Positions 7,418 to 15,958 of a DNA stretch of 64,000 nucleotides are shown piece by piece. Source of the stretch: Pseudomonas koreensis (GTDB lineage Bacteria > Pseudomonadota > Gammaproteobacteria > Pseudomonadales > Pseudomonadaceae); NCBI RefSeq assembly GCF_025447595.1, contig NZ_JAOEJU010000017.1, positions 62,001 through 126,000 of the forward strand, in the 5' to 3' direction. The position numbers and the translations under genes are program-made. Below the pieces are notes generated by a model. That model saw nothing but the letters and a program-made list of their open reading frames with translations. It did not search any database and was not told where the DNA came from. Numbering within the stretch: the first letter of the stretch is position 1; every line of letters begins with the position of its first letter.

Positions 7418-7747
7418 ATGGAAACGTCACTGGAAACCGTCGCCCTGTTCTCTCTCAAACTCGCGTACGAGGAAGAAGGCCTGAGCCCGATTCTGCGCGA
7501 TGACATGGTCATGGGCGACTATCAGAAAGACGTGTTCGAACTGCTGGTGCGCCGGGGTGATGTCGAGACGATCCAGTTCAAGATGAACGAGTGCCTGGCG
7601 CTGGCGATGGATGCCTTGGGTGGCGTCGAGAAACCGTTGGGGCGGGAACTGCACAAGTTGTCGACGGACTTCAGTCAGGCGCAGTCGCTGGAGCAGCTGG
7701 ATCAGCCGCTCCTCGCGCTCAAGGGTTATTTGAAGGACATTCTTTAA
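7418..7747 (+). CDS. Conserved hypothetical protein
   Basis: A 109-residue, soluble, acidic, mostly helical protein that I cannot assign to a named family. The open frame extends 41 codons upstream to 7295, but that part runs through the terminator and the tRNA-like fragment, so ATG 7418 (METSLETVALF...) is taken as the start. Its ribosome site is weak (AGG about 9 bases upstream). It shows normal GC-rich codon use and seems to mark the return to core-like sequence after the possible attachment site. Confidence 0.7.
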   Translation: METSLETVALFSLKLAYEEEGLSPILRDDMVMGDYQKDVFELLVRRGDVETIQFKMNECLALAMDALGGVEKPLGRELHKLSTDFSQAQSLEQLDQPLLALKGYLKDIL

Positions 7748-7760
7748 GCTACGCAGATGA

Positions 7761-7802
7761 AGAAAGTGGCGCGAAGCTTCTATTTTGATATCTTGCCGCC
7801 CA
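7761..7802 (+). promoter_or_regulatory. Promoter box, copy 1 of a duplicated element
   Basis: A 42-bp element matching 9020-9061 at 38 of 42 positions. It contains an extended -10 (TG at 7786-7787, one base, TATCTT at 7789-7794). The distance from TATCTT to the ATG at 7858 is the same as in copy 2. Confidence 0.6.
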
Positions 7803-7857
7803 CTCGCCAGAGGCCTGTCAACCGCCTCTGATATCGCGCACTCGGGAATAGACCAAA

Positions 7858-8223
7858 ATGGATGCTGTGTTGTGCTTGCTGGTGATGGCTGGAACCTGGC
7901 TCTGGGTGGTGAAGCAACGGGGTGAGTGGAACCTGTTGCTTGCCAACCTTGCCGGCGCGGGAAGTGGCGTGGTTACCGGTATCGTGTTCACGCTGATTTA
8001 CGACGCAGTCATTGGTACGTCAATGGCGACACCCAACCTGAATCGCAGTCTGGTGGTGTTCATCACCAGCGCGGGCGTTCTGGCGGGGGTATGGCTGTGG
8101 ATTGCCAATCGCCGTCAACCCGAACACCCGGTCGCACGTCAGTTGCTCGGCGCGGTGTGTGGCCTGGTTGCCGGCATGGCGACCCTGATGTTTCTCGCGG
8201 TGAATTACTTCCCTCACTCGTGA
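7858..8223 (+). CDS. Small membrane protein, paralogue of the 9117 gene
   Basis: A 121-residue protein with four predicted membrane segments (about 3-15, 28-50, 63-81 and 92-115). The N-terminal pattern W-x-WVVK-x-RG-x-WNL-x-x-ANL is shared with the protein starting at 9117, so the two are paralogues over their first 50 residues. I know no family name or function. It is preceded by promoter copy 1 and appears to be monocistronic. Confidence 0.75.
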   Translation: MDAVLCLLVMAGTWLWVVKQRGEWNLLLANLAGAGSGVVTGIVFTLIYDAVIGTSMATPNLNRSLVVFITSAGVLAGVWLWIANRRQPEHPVARQLLGAVCGLVAGMATLMFLAVNYFPHS

Positions 8224-8247
8224 CTGGACGGCGTGGCTGTTTTGCAG

Positions 8248-8997
8248 TCAGCGCCGCGCCTTCAACACCCGGATATCCGTCGCGAACCCGTCTGCACCGA
8301 CAATCTTCTTCCAGCCCACATACTGAAACTCGCCCCGCTCATCGATGTAATCGCCCTTCTCCACCGACCTGCCGCCAACGATCGCCACGCGCTTTTCCTC
8401 ACCACACCCGCCATCCGACGGCCGAACGGTGTAGATCACATACGGCTTCACATATTGAGTGGCGCGAAAGTATTGGCCGCAGACTTCATCGACGGTAATC
8501 AGCATGGTTTTCAGGCGGGCTGCGCCGTCCATGTCTTCGTGGAGTTTGAGGAAGGAAATTTCGCCGACATCGCTGTAGCCGAGTGAACGGGCGCGTTGGT
8601 ATTCGGGGGAGTTCTGGTGGGCGATGCGGCCTTGCTCGGCGGCCTGATTCATTCTGTCGGCGAACTCGGCTTTGCCACGGGCAATCATCGCATCGGCCTC
8701 GGCCGCCACGTTTTCGCATTGAGCGAATTCCCCGGAGGCGAGGTATTGGGGAGGCAGGTTCGAGCGATGTTCATTCATGATCCGCTGGCTGCTCTCCAGA
8801 TCGCCCATCACCTCAACGGCGCCGGGCACGCGACCGCTCTGGACGTCGGCCATTTTTTCCTGCATGCGCTGACAATTGGCGAGGTAATACTTCCAGCTGT
8901 TTTCCGGGTGCTCTGTCCACGCGGCGAATGCCGGGGTCATCGCGCTGGCGAAAGTAATTGCACACAGCAAGCGCACAGCAGGGGCGATTTTTGACAT
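8248..8997 (-). CDS. Exported hypothetical protein
   Basis: A 249-residue protein beginning MSKIAPAVRLLCAITFASA with a Sec signal peptide cleaved probably after AFA near residue 25. The mature part is helical and charged up to about residue 140, then turns into a strand-rich region with cysteines (VDEVCGQYF, GGCGEEKR). I do not recognise the family. The frame continues upstream to 9141, but ATG 8997 gives a proper signal peptide and is preferred. It is divergent from the 9117 gene, and its upstream region contains promoter copy 2. Confidence 0.75.
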   Translation of the reverse strand: MSKIAPAVRLLCAITFASAMTPAFAAWTEHPENSWKYYLANCQRMQEKMADVQSGRVPGAVEVMGDLESSQRIMNEHRSNLPPQYLASGEFAQCENVAAEADAMIARGKAEFADRMNQAAEQGRIAHQNSPEYQRARSLGYSDVGEISFLKLHEDMDGAARLKTMLITVDEVCGQYFRATQYVKPYVIYTVRPSDGGCGEEKRVAIVGGRSVEKGDYIDERGEFQYVGWKKIVGADGFATDIRVLKARR

Positions 8998-9019
8998 GAG
9001 TAGTCCATTACAGGAATCA

Positions 9020-9061
9020 GGAAAGTGGCGCGAAGCTACTATTTTGTTATCTTGCCGTCCA
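9020..9061 (+). promoter_or_regulatory. Promoter box, copy 2 of a duplicated element
   Basis: It matches 7761-7802 with four differences in 42 bases. The extended -10 is TG 9045-9046 plus TATCTT 9048-9053. TATCTT to the ATG at 9117 is 64 bases, identical to copy 1. Confidence 0.6.
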
Positions 9062-9116
9062 TCGTCACGACTCACTCTGCGCGACGCACTGTTTTCAGGT
9101 TTAAGGAAAGGATCGA

Positions 9117-9863
9117 ATGGAGTTTCTGCGTTTTCTGGCATTTGTAGCGGCCTGGGGTTTCATGTGGCGCTGGGTGGTGAAAAACCGCGGCAGCTGGAAT
9201 CTGTTTTACGCCAACCTGGTCGGTGTAGCAGGCGGTTTCATTGTTTCGATGGTGGTGCTGGCGATCACTTTTTCATTGTTCCCGTCGGCGCATCGCTACG
9301 ACGCCGCGCAGACTGAAAACGTCGTGGCACAGCAGGAAGCCGAGCCGACCTCGTTGCTGCCGGAAGCCGAGGCGGTTGCAAGTCCTGCTGCGCTGAAAGA
9401 CGCGCCGGTGTTTGCCGCTATCGAGCCGGACAGCAAGCCCTCTCCAGCGGACTCCGCATTGCTGCCGAACTACGCCAGTCGCGCGCCGAAGACGATGTCG
9501 GTGCAAACCGTGATCGACCAGAGTGACGATGAGGGGCGCAAGGCCCTGACGGCGCTAAGCAAAAAATTGCGCGCCGATGCGCAGGGCGACAAGTCGATGC
9601 TCGCGTATGTGATGTGCAGCCCGTTCGTGACCAGCACTTTGCGCTTCCCAGCCTCTGCCCGGTTTGCCGACAGCAAAAGCCTGACACCGCAACGCTTCAA
9701 GGATCAGGTTTACTCTTTCAGCAACACCGTCACCGCGCGGAACATGAATGGCGACGATGTGACGTACCGCTTCGACTGCTCCGTACAGGAAAAACCAAGA
9801 GTCGACGCGACACCTGCCGAATGGCGCCTGCTGGCACTGAAACTGGAAAAAACGGGCTCTTAA
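9117..9863 (+). CDS. Membrane-anchored hypothetical protein
   Basis: A 248-residue protein. Residues 1-55 form two membrane segments and carry the WVVK-x-RG-x-WNL-x-x-ANL pattern shared with the 7858 protein. A low-complexity alanine/proline/glutamate linker follows (about 60-130), then a C-terminal domain with a conserved-looking core (SPFVTSTLRFPASARFADS ... FDCSVQEKP), similar in style to periplasmic domains that monitor small ligands. The function is unknown. It reads as the 7858 membrane module plus an added extracytoplasmic domain. Confidence 0.75.
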   Translation: MEFLRFLAFVAAWGFMWRWVVKNRGSWNLFYANLVGVAGGFIVSMVVLAITFSLFPSAHRYDAAQTENVVAQQEAEPTSLLPEAEAVASPAALKDAPVFAAIEPDSKPSPADSALLPNYASRAPKTMSVQTVIDQSDDEGRKALTALSKKLRADAQGDKSMLAYVMCSPFVTSTLRFPASARFADSKSLTPQRFKDQVYSFSNTVTARNMNGDDVTYRFDCSVQEKPRVDATPAEWRLLALKLEKTGS

Positions 9864-9934
9864 GCCTCGTTTAAGGGTTCGAGGCGCCGGCTGCGCTATG
9901 ATCGCCGGTCTGTGCGCCTTGAGCTTTTCCCCCG

Positions 9935-11854
9935 ATGCCTCCAACACCTGATGACCTGAGCCCGTTGCCTGCTGTTCTGGCCGGGCCGCTGCTGCGCCGA
10001 CTGGAACCGACGCGCGCAGCGTTTTGGCTGGTCGGCAGCCGCGAGCTGTCGTTGACCTTGCGCCTGCAAGGCGTAGGGGACATTCCACTCGATGCAGGGA
10101 AATGCACGGTCATTCCGGTAGGCAACCGGGCATTTGTTCACCTGATCGATGTCCCCCTCGAGACGGCCCTGCCCTGCGACACCCGCATCGACTACGACCT
10201 GTTGATCGATGGCCAGCAGCCCATCGCCGACTGGGCGCCGCACCTGGTCTACGACAACACCAGCGGCCCGAACTTCGTCCTGCGCTCGCGCATCGACCAG
10301 TTGCTCCACGGTTCCTGCCGCAAGCCCCATCATCCGGCCGCCGACGGCCTGATCTGTGTTGATCGGTTGCTGGCCGCCGAAACCGATCCGCAGCAACGCC
10401 CCGCCCTGTTGATGATGAGCGGCGATCAGGTCTACGCCGACGATGTGGCCGGTCCAATGCTGCGGGCGATTCATGCCTTGATCGAGCGTCTAGGCCTGTT
10501 CGGTGAGCACCTCGAAGGCGCGGTGGTCAGCGACAGCGCGAAACTCTACGAGCACCCCGCCAGCTACTACCATCGTGCGGATTTGCTGCCGGCACTGGAA
10601 AGCAACGAGACACTGCGCGAGCGTTTCTTCGGTGGTGCGCGCAAGCCGATTTTCACCAGCAGCAGCGCTGACAATCACCTCGTGACGTTCGCCGAAGTCA
10701 TGGCCATGTATTTGCTTGTGTGGTCGCCAACGCCCTGGGCACTGGTCAATCCGCAACCGCCCGTACTGACGCCGGAACGCCTCAAGCGCTATGCCCTCGA
10801 ACAGACCCGCATCGACGGGTTCAAGGCCGGCCTCGACCAGGTGGCCCGGGCATTGGCGCACTTGCCGAGCCTGATGATCTTCGATGACCACGACATCACC
10901 GACGACTGGAACCTGTCCGCGCAATGGGAGGAAACGGCCTACGGCCATCCGTTCTCCAAACGCATCATCGGCAACGCGCTGATCGCCTACATGTTGTGTC
11001 AGGGCTGGGGCAACAATCCGGATGCATTCAGCGCTGTACTGGAGAAAACCCGAGGCCTCAGCGCCAGCGGTGACGACCACTATCTCGACGCTCCCGTGCA
11101 GGACGAACTGATTGATGAACTACTGCGCTTTCAGCAGTGGCATTTCGTATTGCCGACCAGCCCGGCGCTGGTGGTGCTCGACACTCGCACCCGACGCTGG
11201 CGCAGCGAAATGGCGCTCAAGCAACCTTCGGGTTTGCTGGACTGGGAAGCCTTGAGCGAACTGCAGCAGGAACTGCTCGACCATCCTTCGGCGATCATCG
11301 TTTCGCCGGCACCGATCTTCGGCGTGAAGCTGATCGAAACCGTGCAGCGAGTATTCAGCTGGTGCGGTTATCCACTGCTGGTGGACGCGGAAAACTGGAT
11401 GGCCCATCGCGGCGCGGCTCAGGTGATCCTGAACATTTTCCGACACTCGCGTACACCTGGCAGCTACGTGGTGCTGTCAGGCGACGTGCATTATTCCTTC
11501 GTCTACGAAGTCCTGATCCGACACCGCAAAGCCGGCCCGCGCATCTGGCAGATCACCAGCAGCGGCATCAAAAACGAATTCCCGCCGACCCTGCTGGAAT
11601 GGTTCGACCGCCTCAACCGCTGGCTCTACTCACCGCGCTCACCGCTCAACTGGCTGACCAAACGCCGACGCATGCGCATCGTCCCATACGTTCCGGAACA
11701 CGCCGAAGCGGGTGAACGGCTGTGGAATTCGGCGGGGATCGGCCAGGTGTTTTTCAATCAACAGGGACAACCGAAAGACATCATCCAGCACAACTCGAAT
11801 GGCGCACCGAAGACCCGGATGCTGGCGCCGGATTTGTCGGACACCCCTGATTAG
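9935..11854 (+). CDS. PhoD-like metallophosphatase
   Basis: A 639-residue protein with the metal-binding motifs of the PhoD phosphatase/phosphodiesterase superfamily in order: SGDQVYADD (about 154-162), LMIFDDHDITDDW (about 312-324) and VLSGDVHYSF (about 512-521). It should hydrolyse phosphomonoesters or diesters with a calcium/iron-type centre. No Sec or Tat signal is visible at the N-terminus (MPPTPDDLSPLPAV), so unlike classical PhoD it is probably cytoplasmic, or exported by another route. The N-terminal 110 residues form a beta-rich domain before the catalytic part. It stands alone. Confidence 0.82.
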   Translation: MPPTPDDLSPLPAVLAGPLLRRLEPTRAAFWLVGSRELSLTLRLQGVGDIPLDAGKCTVIPVGNRAFVHLIDVPLETALPCDTRIDYDLLIDGQQPIADWAPHLVYDNTSGPNFVLRSRIDQLLHGSCRKPHHPAADGLICVDRLLAAETDPQQRPALLMMSGDQVYADDVAGPMLRAIHALIERLGLFGEHLEGAVVSDSAKLYEHPASYYHRADLLPALESNETLRERFFGGARKPIFTSSSADNHLVTFAEVMAMYLLVWSPTPWALVNPQPPVLTPERLKRYALEQTRIDGFKAGLDQVARALAHLPSLMIFDDHDITDDWNLSAQWEETAYGHPFSKRIIGNALIAYMLCQGWGNNPDAFSAVLEKTRGLSASGDDHYLDAPVQDELIDELLRFQQWHFVLPTSPALVVLDTRTRRWRSEMALKQPSGLLDWEALSELQQELLDHPSAIIVSPAPIFGVKLIETVQRVFSWCGYPLLVDAENWMAHRGAAQVILNIFRHSRTPGSYVVLSGDVHYSFVYEVLIRHRKAGPRIWQITSSGIKNEFPPTLLEWFDRLNRWLYSPRSPLNWLTKRRRMRIVPYVPEHAEAGERLWNSAGIGQVFFNQQGQPKDIIQHNSNGAPKTRMLAPDLSDTPD

Positions 11855-12008
11855 AAAAATCTCACGTAGACAGTGAGAAGGATGGCAGGCTCGCCGGAAT
11901 CAGCTTACAGAAGACCCAGAAACGTCTCGATGAGACTTCGGTGATACTCAGCACACCGCAGGCAGCCCGTCTGTGGCACAACCACTGATAGGTATCGCCT
12001 TGTCATCC

Positions 12009-12026
12009 TGTACTCATTTCTGTACG
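12009..12026 (+). promoter_or_regulatory. YefM-YoeB operator, paired TGTAC sites
   Basis: TGTACT (12009-12014) and TGTACG (12021-12026) are 12 bases apart, just upstream of the yefM-like gene. In E. coli, YefM binds paired palindromes with TGTACA cores about 12 bp apart to repress its own operon, so this is the expected autoregulatory site. Each hexamer deviates at the last base. Confidence 0.65.
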
Positions 12027-12053
12027 TTCTTTGCATCAAGCGAGGACTACAAC

Positions 12054-12308
12054 ATGGACACTATCAACTACACCACAGCTCGTGCGCACTTGGCTGAAAC
12101 CATGGATCGCGTGAATGAGGACTGCGCCCCACTTCTGGTAACCCGCCAAAAAGGCGAGCCTGTAGTGATGATGTCTCTGGCGGAATACAACGCGCTGGAA
12201 GAAACGGCTTATCTGCTGCGTTCTCCGGCCAATGCCGAGCGCTTGATCAAATCAATTGGCGAAATGCGCGCTGGAAAAGCCAAAGTCAGGCAACTGATTG
12301 AAGAATGA
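12054..12308 (+). CDS. yefM: YefM-family antitoxin
   Basis: An 84-residue Phd/YefM antitoxin. The N-terminal DNA-binding half starts MDTINYTTARAHLAETMDRV and contains the typical PVVMMSLAEYNALEETAYLL; the C-terminal helix (LIKSIGEMRAGKAKVRQLIEE) is the toxin-binding tail. It neutralises YoeB and represses the operon. GAGG lies 8 bases before ATG 12054; an upstream extension of the frame to 11973 lacks family similarity. Its stop overlaps the toxin ATG (ATGA). Confidence 0.95.
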   Translation: MDTINYTTARAHLAETMDRVNEDCAPLLVTRQKGEPVVMMSLAEYNALEETAYLLRSPANAERLIKSIGEMRAGKAKVRQLIEE

Positions 12309-12559
12309 AAATCCAGTTCACGCCAACGGGCTGGGAAGACTACTTATGGTTTCAACAAAACGATAAGGCCGGCCTCAAACGAATCAATCTTCTGATCAAA
12401 GCGATCCAGCGCCAACCCTTTGAAGGCTTGGGTAAACCGGAGCCGCTCAAGCACAACATGAGCGGCTTCTGGTCACGGCGGATAACTGCCGAGCATCGCC
12501 TGGTCTATGCGATCGTAGACGGCGAAATCTGCGTCATCACTTGCAGATTTCACTACTGA
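12305..12559 (+). CDS. yoeB: YoeB ribosome-dependent mRNA interferase toxin
   Basis: An 84-residue protein, the same length as E. coli YoeB. It keeps the features of the fold and active site: FTPTGWEDYLWFQ at the start, GKPEPLKH with the catalytic-type Glu near residue 46, SRRITAEHRLVY with the Arg, and the terminal HY. YoeB cleaves mRNA in the ribosomal A site when the antitoxin is degraded. It is translationally coupled to yefM by a 4-base overlap. The key residues are intact, so the toxin should be active. Confidence 0.95.
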   Translation: MKIQFTPTGWEDYLWFQQNDKAGLKRINLLIKAIQRQPFEGLGKPEPLKHNMSGFWSRRITAEHRLVYAIVDGEICVITCRFHY

Positions 12560-12567
12560 CCGAGGGA

Positions 12568-13740
12568 TCAGACAGGGCTCAGGGAACGGCCAACCCCTCT
12601 GACAATCATCCCCACCTCCCGCTCATCAATCGTCAGCGGCGGCAGCAGCCGGATCGTCTTGCCGCGCGTGACGTTGATCAGCAGTCCATGATCCCGCGCG
12701 GCAATCAGTGTCAGGTCGCGGATCGGCTGTTTGAGTTCGATGCCGATCATCAGCCCTTGCCCGCGAATCGCCAGCACATTCGGATTGTCCGCCAGCTCCG
12801 CACGCAAGCGGGTCAACAGGCGCTCGCCTTGAATCCTGGCATTTTCCAGCAGACCTTGTTCTTCGATGATCTCGAGCACGGTGCATCCTACCCGGCACGC
12901 CAGTGGATTACCGCCGAAGGTGCTGCCGTGGCTGCCGGGGGTGAACAGATCCGCCGCCCGGCCCCGTGCCAGACAGGCGCCAATCGGCACGCCGTTGCCC
13001 AGGCCCTTGGCGAGGGTCATGACGTCGGGAACGATGCCTTCGTGCTGGAACGCGAACCAGCGGCCGGTGCGGCCGATGCCGGTCTGGATTTCGTCGAGCA
13101 TCAGCAGCCAGGCGTGACGGTTGCACAATTCACGCAGGGCCTTGAGGTAGCCGGGCGGCGCCAGTTGCACGCCGCTTTCCCCCTGGATCGGCTCGACCAG
13201 AATCGCCACGATCCGCTGGCCATGCTTGCGCTGCACTTGCTCCAGTGCCTCAAGATCGCCGAACGGCACTTTGACGAAATCCCCGGGCAAGTCGTTGAAA
13301 CCCAGGCGCACCGCCGGGCCATCGCTGGCGGACAGGGTGCCGAGGGTACGGCCATGAAACGCGTTGGCCATCACCACCACCAGCGGCTGTTCGATACCTT
13401 TGCGCCAGCCGTACAGACGCGCCAGTTTCAGCGCGGTTTCGTTGGCCTCGGCACCGGAGTTGTTGAAGAACGCCCGCTCCACCCCCGCCAGCCGCGTCAG
13501 CTTCTGCGCCAGCGATTGTTGCCAGTCGATGCTGTAGAGATTGGAGGTGTGCAGCAGCAATCCCGCCTGCTCGCTGATCGCCGAGACGATGCGCGGGTGC
13601 GAATGGCCGACATTGGTCACCGCCACGCCCGCCACCGCATCCAGGTATTCGCGGCCCGCCTGATCCCAAAGTCGGGTGCCCAGGCCTTTGATGAAGCTCA
13701 AGTCCAGCGGTTGATAGGTATTCATCAGGGCGGCAGTCAT
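12568..13740 (-). CDS. argD: Acetylornithine-type aminotransferase (ArgD family)
   Basis: A 390-residue class III PLP-dependent aminotransferase. The cofactor and catalytic regions are present: FNNSGAEANETALKLAR, LLMLDEIQTGIGRTG, and LAKGLGNGVPIG with the Schiff-base lysine. ArgD transfers the amino group between N-acetylornithine and 2-oxoglutarate in arginine synthesis; the related AstC/AruC does this in degradation, and the sequence alone does not fully separate them. ATG 13740 has GGAG 9 bases upstream and is preferred over a TTG six codons earlier. It is divergent from a LysR regulator across about 100 bp. Confidence 0.85.
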   Translation of the reverse strand: MTAALMNTYQPLDLSFIKGLGTRLWDQAGREYLDAVAGVAVTNVGHSHPRIVSAISEQAGLLLHTSNLYSIDWQQSLAQKLTRLAGVERAFFNNSGAEANETALKLARLYGWRKGIEQPLVVVMANAFHGRTLGTLSASDGPAVRLGFNDLPGDFVKVPFGDLEALEQVQRKHGQRIVAILVEPIQGESGVQLAPPGYLKALRELCNRHAWLLMLDEIQTGIGRTGRWFAFQHEGIVPDVMTLAKGLGNGVPIGACLARGRAADLFTPGSHGSTFGGNPLACRVGCTVLEIIEEQGLLENARIQGERLLTRLRAELADNPNVLAIRGQGLMIGIELKQPIRDLTLIAARDHGLLINVTRGKTIRLLPPLTIDEREVGMIVRGVGRSLSPV

Positions 13741-13842
13741 GTCGGCAAACTCCAGCAAGGTGAGAGGTGCTGGCAGTATGGTTATCCACCTGAACTGGAT
13801 AAACTCGGCAAAACTTCAATCATTTAAAAGCCGGGCTTGATA

Positions 13843-14748
13843 ATGGATTTGTTCCAGTCGATGAGCGTGTACGTCAAGGTTGTGGAATCCGGCAGCATGA
13901 CGGCGGCCGCGCTGCAGTGCGAAATGTCCACGACCATGGTGGGCAACCACCTGCGGGCGCTGGAGCAACGGCTCGGCGTACAACTGTTGCAACGCACCAC
14001 CCGCCGCCAGCGACTGACCGAGTTCGGCAGCGTTTACTACCAGCGCTGCCTGGAAGTGCTCGGCCTGGTCGCCGACTCCGAGCGGCTCGCCGAGCAGACG
14101 CTCGATGAACCGCGCGGCATCCTGCGGGTTACCGCGCCGCTGACCTTTGGCGTCGAACGCCTGGCCCCGGCGCTCAGTGAGTTTTCCCTGCAATACCCGC
14201 AGGTCAAACTCGACGTGATCCTGACCAACCGCCGTCCGGATCTGCTGGAAAGTGGTCTCGATGTGGCCTTCCGGCTGGGCCACTTCGACCAGTCCAACCT
14301 GATCGTCCGCCCGCTGATCGACTACACACTGACCGTCTGCGCCTCCCCGGAATACGTGGCCCGACGCGGCATGCCGCTCACGCCTGAGGAACTGCGCCAG
14401 CACGACTGCCTGTCCTTCGCCTATCCCGCCGGTGACGACTGGCAATCGGTGGAAAAGCAGTGGCGCCTCAGCGGCCCGGACGGCGAAATCATGGTCGATG
14501 TCAAAGGCCCGATGCTGATCAACAGTTCCGCCGGCCTGCATCAGGCCGCGCGCACCGGCATGGGGATCGTGATGTTGCCGGACGCATTGGTGGAACAGGA
14601 TCTGCGCGACGGCCGACTGGTTGTCGTGATGCCGCAATACCAGCCGCCGAACCGCCCGATGCATCTGCTCTACGCGCCTGATCGCTATCGGTTGCCGAAA
14701 CTGCGCCGCTTCGTCGAGTTCGCCATGCAGACGTGGGGCAGACCGTAA
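13843..14748 (+). CDS. LysR-family transcriptional regulator
   Basis: A 301-residue protein beginning MDLFQSMSVYVKVVESGSM, with the N-terminal winged helix-turn-helix (AALQCEMSTTMVGNHLRALE) and a C-terminal substrate-binding domain from about residue 90. It belongs to the CrgA/DsdC-like LysR subgroup. Being divergent from the aminotransferase gene, it is the natural candidate to control it, although LysR neighbours are not always targets. The frame opens at TTG 13837, but ATG 13843 matches the family start. Confidence 0.9.
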   Translation: MDLFQSMSVYVKVVESGSMTAAALQCEMSTTMVGNHLRALEQRLGVQLLQRTTRRQRLTEFGSVYYQRCLEVLGLVADSERLAEQTLDEPRGILRVTAPLTFGVERLAPALSEFSLQYPQVKLDVILTNRRPDLLESGLDVAFRLGHFDQSNLIVRPLIDYTLTVCASPEYVARRGMPLTPEELRQHDCLSFAYPAGDDWQSVEKQWRLSGPDGEIMVDVKGPMLINSSAGLHQAARTGMGIVMLPDALVEQDLRDGRLVVVMPQYQPPNRPMHLLYAPDRYRLPKLRRFVEFAMQTWGRP

Positions 14749-14793
14749 ACAACGCGACTACTGTTGGAAATACACCAGGGAAGGGATCAACGA

Positions 14794-15198
14794 ATGAACA
14801 AAGACATTTCAATACGCGACCTCATGCCCACGGAAGTGGAGGCAGCAAGGCAGTTTCTCGAGCGGCACGGCTGGGGCCATCGCACCGGCACAGCAGAACA
14901 TTTCGCACAGCTTGTTCAGAACTCTCAGTGCACCGCCGTGGCATTGAGCGGCCAGCAGATTATCGGTTTCGCCCGTGGCATCACCGATGGCTTGTCCAGC
15001 GGTTATCTGTCGATGGTCGTGGTCGACGGGCAACATCGGCGCGCGGGCATCGGGCGGGCGCTGGTTGAACATGTAATGGGCGACAACACCGACATTACCT
15101 GGGTCCTGCGTGCCGGGCGCGAAGGCGCGGAAGCGTTTTTCGCCAGCCTGGGGTTTGAAACGTCGGTGATCGCGATGGAGCGTTTGCGGCTGAAATAG
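14794..15198 (+). CDS. GNAT-family N-acetyltransferase
   Basis: A 134-residue protein with the acetyl-CoA binding motif A (VVVDGQHRRAGIGRALVEHV, about residues 74-93) and a typical C-terminal strand with SLGFETS. The substrate is unknown. AAGGGA precedes ATG 14794 at good spacing. It lies 45 bases downstream of the LysR gene on the same strand and could be co-transcribed. Confidence 0.85.
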   Translation: MNKDISIRDLMPTEVEAARQFLERHGWGHRTGTAEHFAQLVQNSQCTAVALSGQQIIGFARGITDGLSSGYLSMVVVDGQHRRAGIGRALVEHVMGDNTDITWVLRAGREGAEAFFASLGFETSVIAMERLRLK

Positions 15199-15261
15199 CC
15201 GACGGTTACTGTGACCCCGTCTATGCTCCACCCTCCTCCTTTCCAGCATGGATGCTGCGCA

Positions 15262-15786
15262 ATGCTCACGATTCTGCAAAACACTCCGATACGGGTTTAC
15301 CTGATTCTTCTGCTGGTGGTCTGTTTCGGTATCAAGGCATTTTCTCCCCGTCGGGAGAGCCGCGCCTCGATGCTCATAACCCCTCCGGTGTTTTTGGCGT
15401 GGTCGCTGTACTCCGTGAATCTGACGATCAACCCGGTCTTGTTTTTGAGCACCTGGTTCGGCTCGCTGATGTTAGGTGGAATCTCGGCCTGGCTGGTGTT
15501 CTCCCGCCGGGGTGTGGTGCTCGACGACTCCGCGACAGGGCTGATCATGCCCGGCACGGTAAAGACCCTGATCATGTATTTGATGTTCTTTTTCGCGAAC
15601 TACTACTTCAATTACCAGCATGACGTGCATCCGGAGCGTTCTGCGTCGCCGGACATGCTGCTGTTCAAGGCCGGCATTGCGGGTTTCATGTGCGGCCTGA
15701 TCGGCACCCGCTCGTTGAAGCTCTATTGGATACTGCGTGACCTGGCCTCACGCCAGCCACCGTTGAGCGCAGTCGCCAATGAATAG
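15262..15786 (+). CDS. Multi-pass inner membrane protein (DUF6622-like)
   Basis: A 174-residue hydrophobic protein with five or so membrane segments. It begins MLTILQNTPIRVYLILLLVV and has the central motif ITPPVFLAWSLYSV, which matches my recollection of the uncharacterised DUF6622 family. The frame extends to 15211, but the hydrophobic helix and family start favour ATG 15262. There is no clear ribosome site and no functional clue from the neighbours. Confidence 0.7.
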   Translation: MLTILQNTPIRVYLILLLVVCFGIKAFSPRRESRASMLITPPVFLAWSLYSVNLTINPVLFLSTWFGSLMLGGISAWLVFSRRGVVLDDSATGLIMPGTVKTLIMYLMFFFANYYFNYQHDVHPERSASPDMLLFKAGIAGFMCGLIGTRSLKLYWILRDLASRQPPLSAVANE

Positions 15787-15958
15787 TGAAGAGCGCTCAC
15801 GGTGCCTGGTTGTTCAACACAAATCATCCGGATAAATAATCGGCACCGCCGGCCCCTTGCTCCGTGACAACGCTGCCGCGCTCCCCTAAATTAGTCGGCC
15901 TGAAAAAGCCCCCTGCGCTTTCTCGTCTCATCTCAAGTTAAAAAGTAGTGAAATTTCA

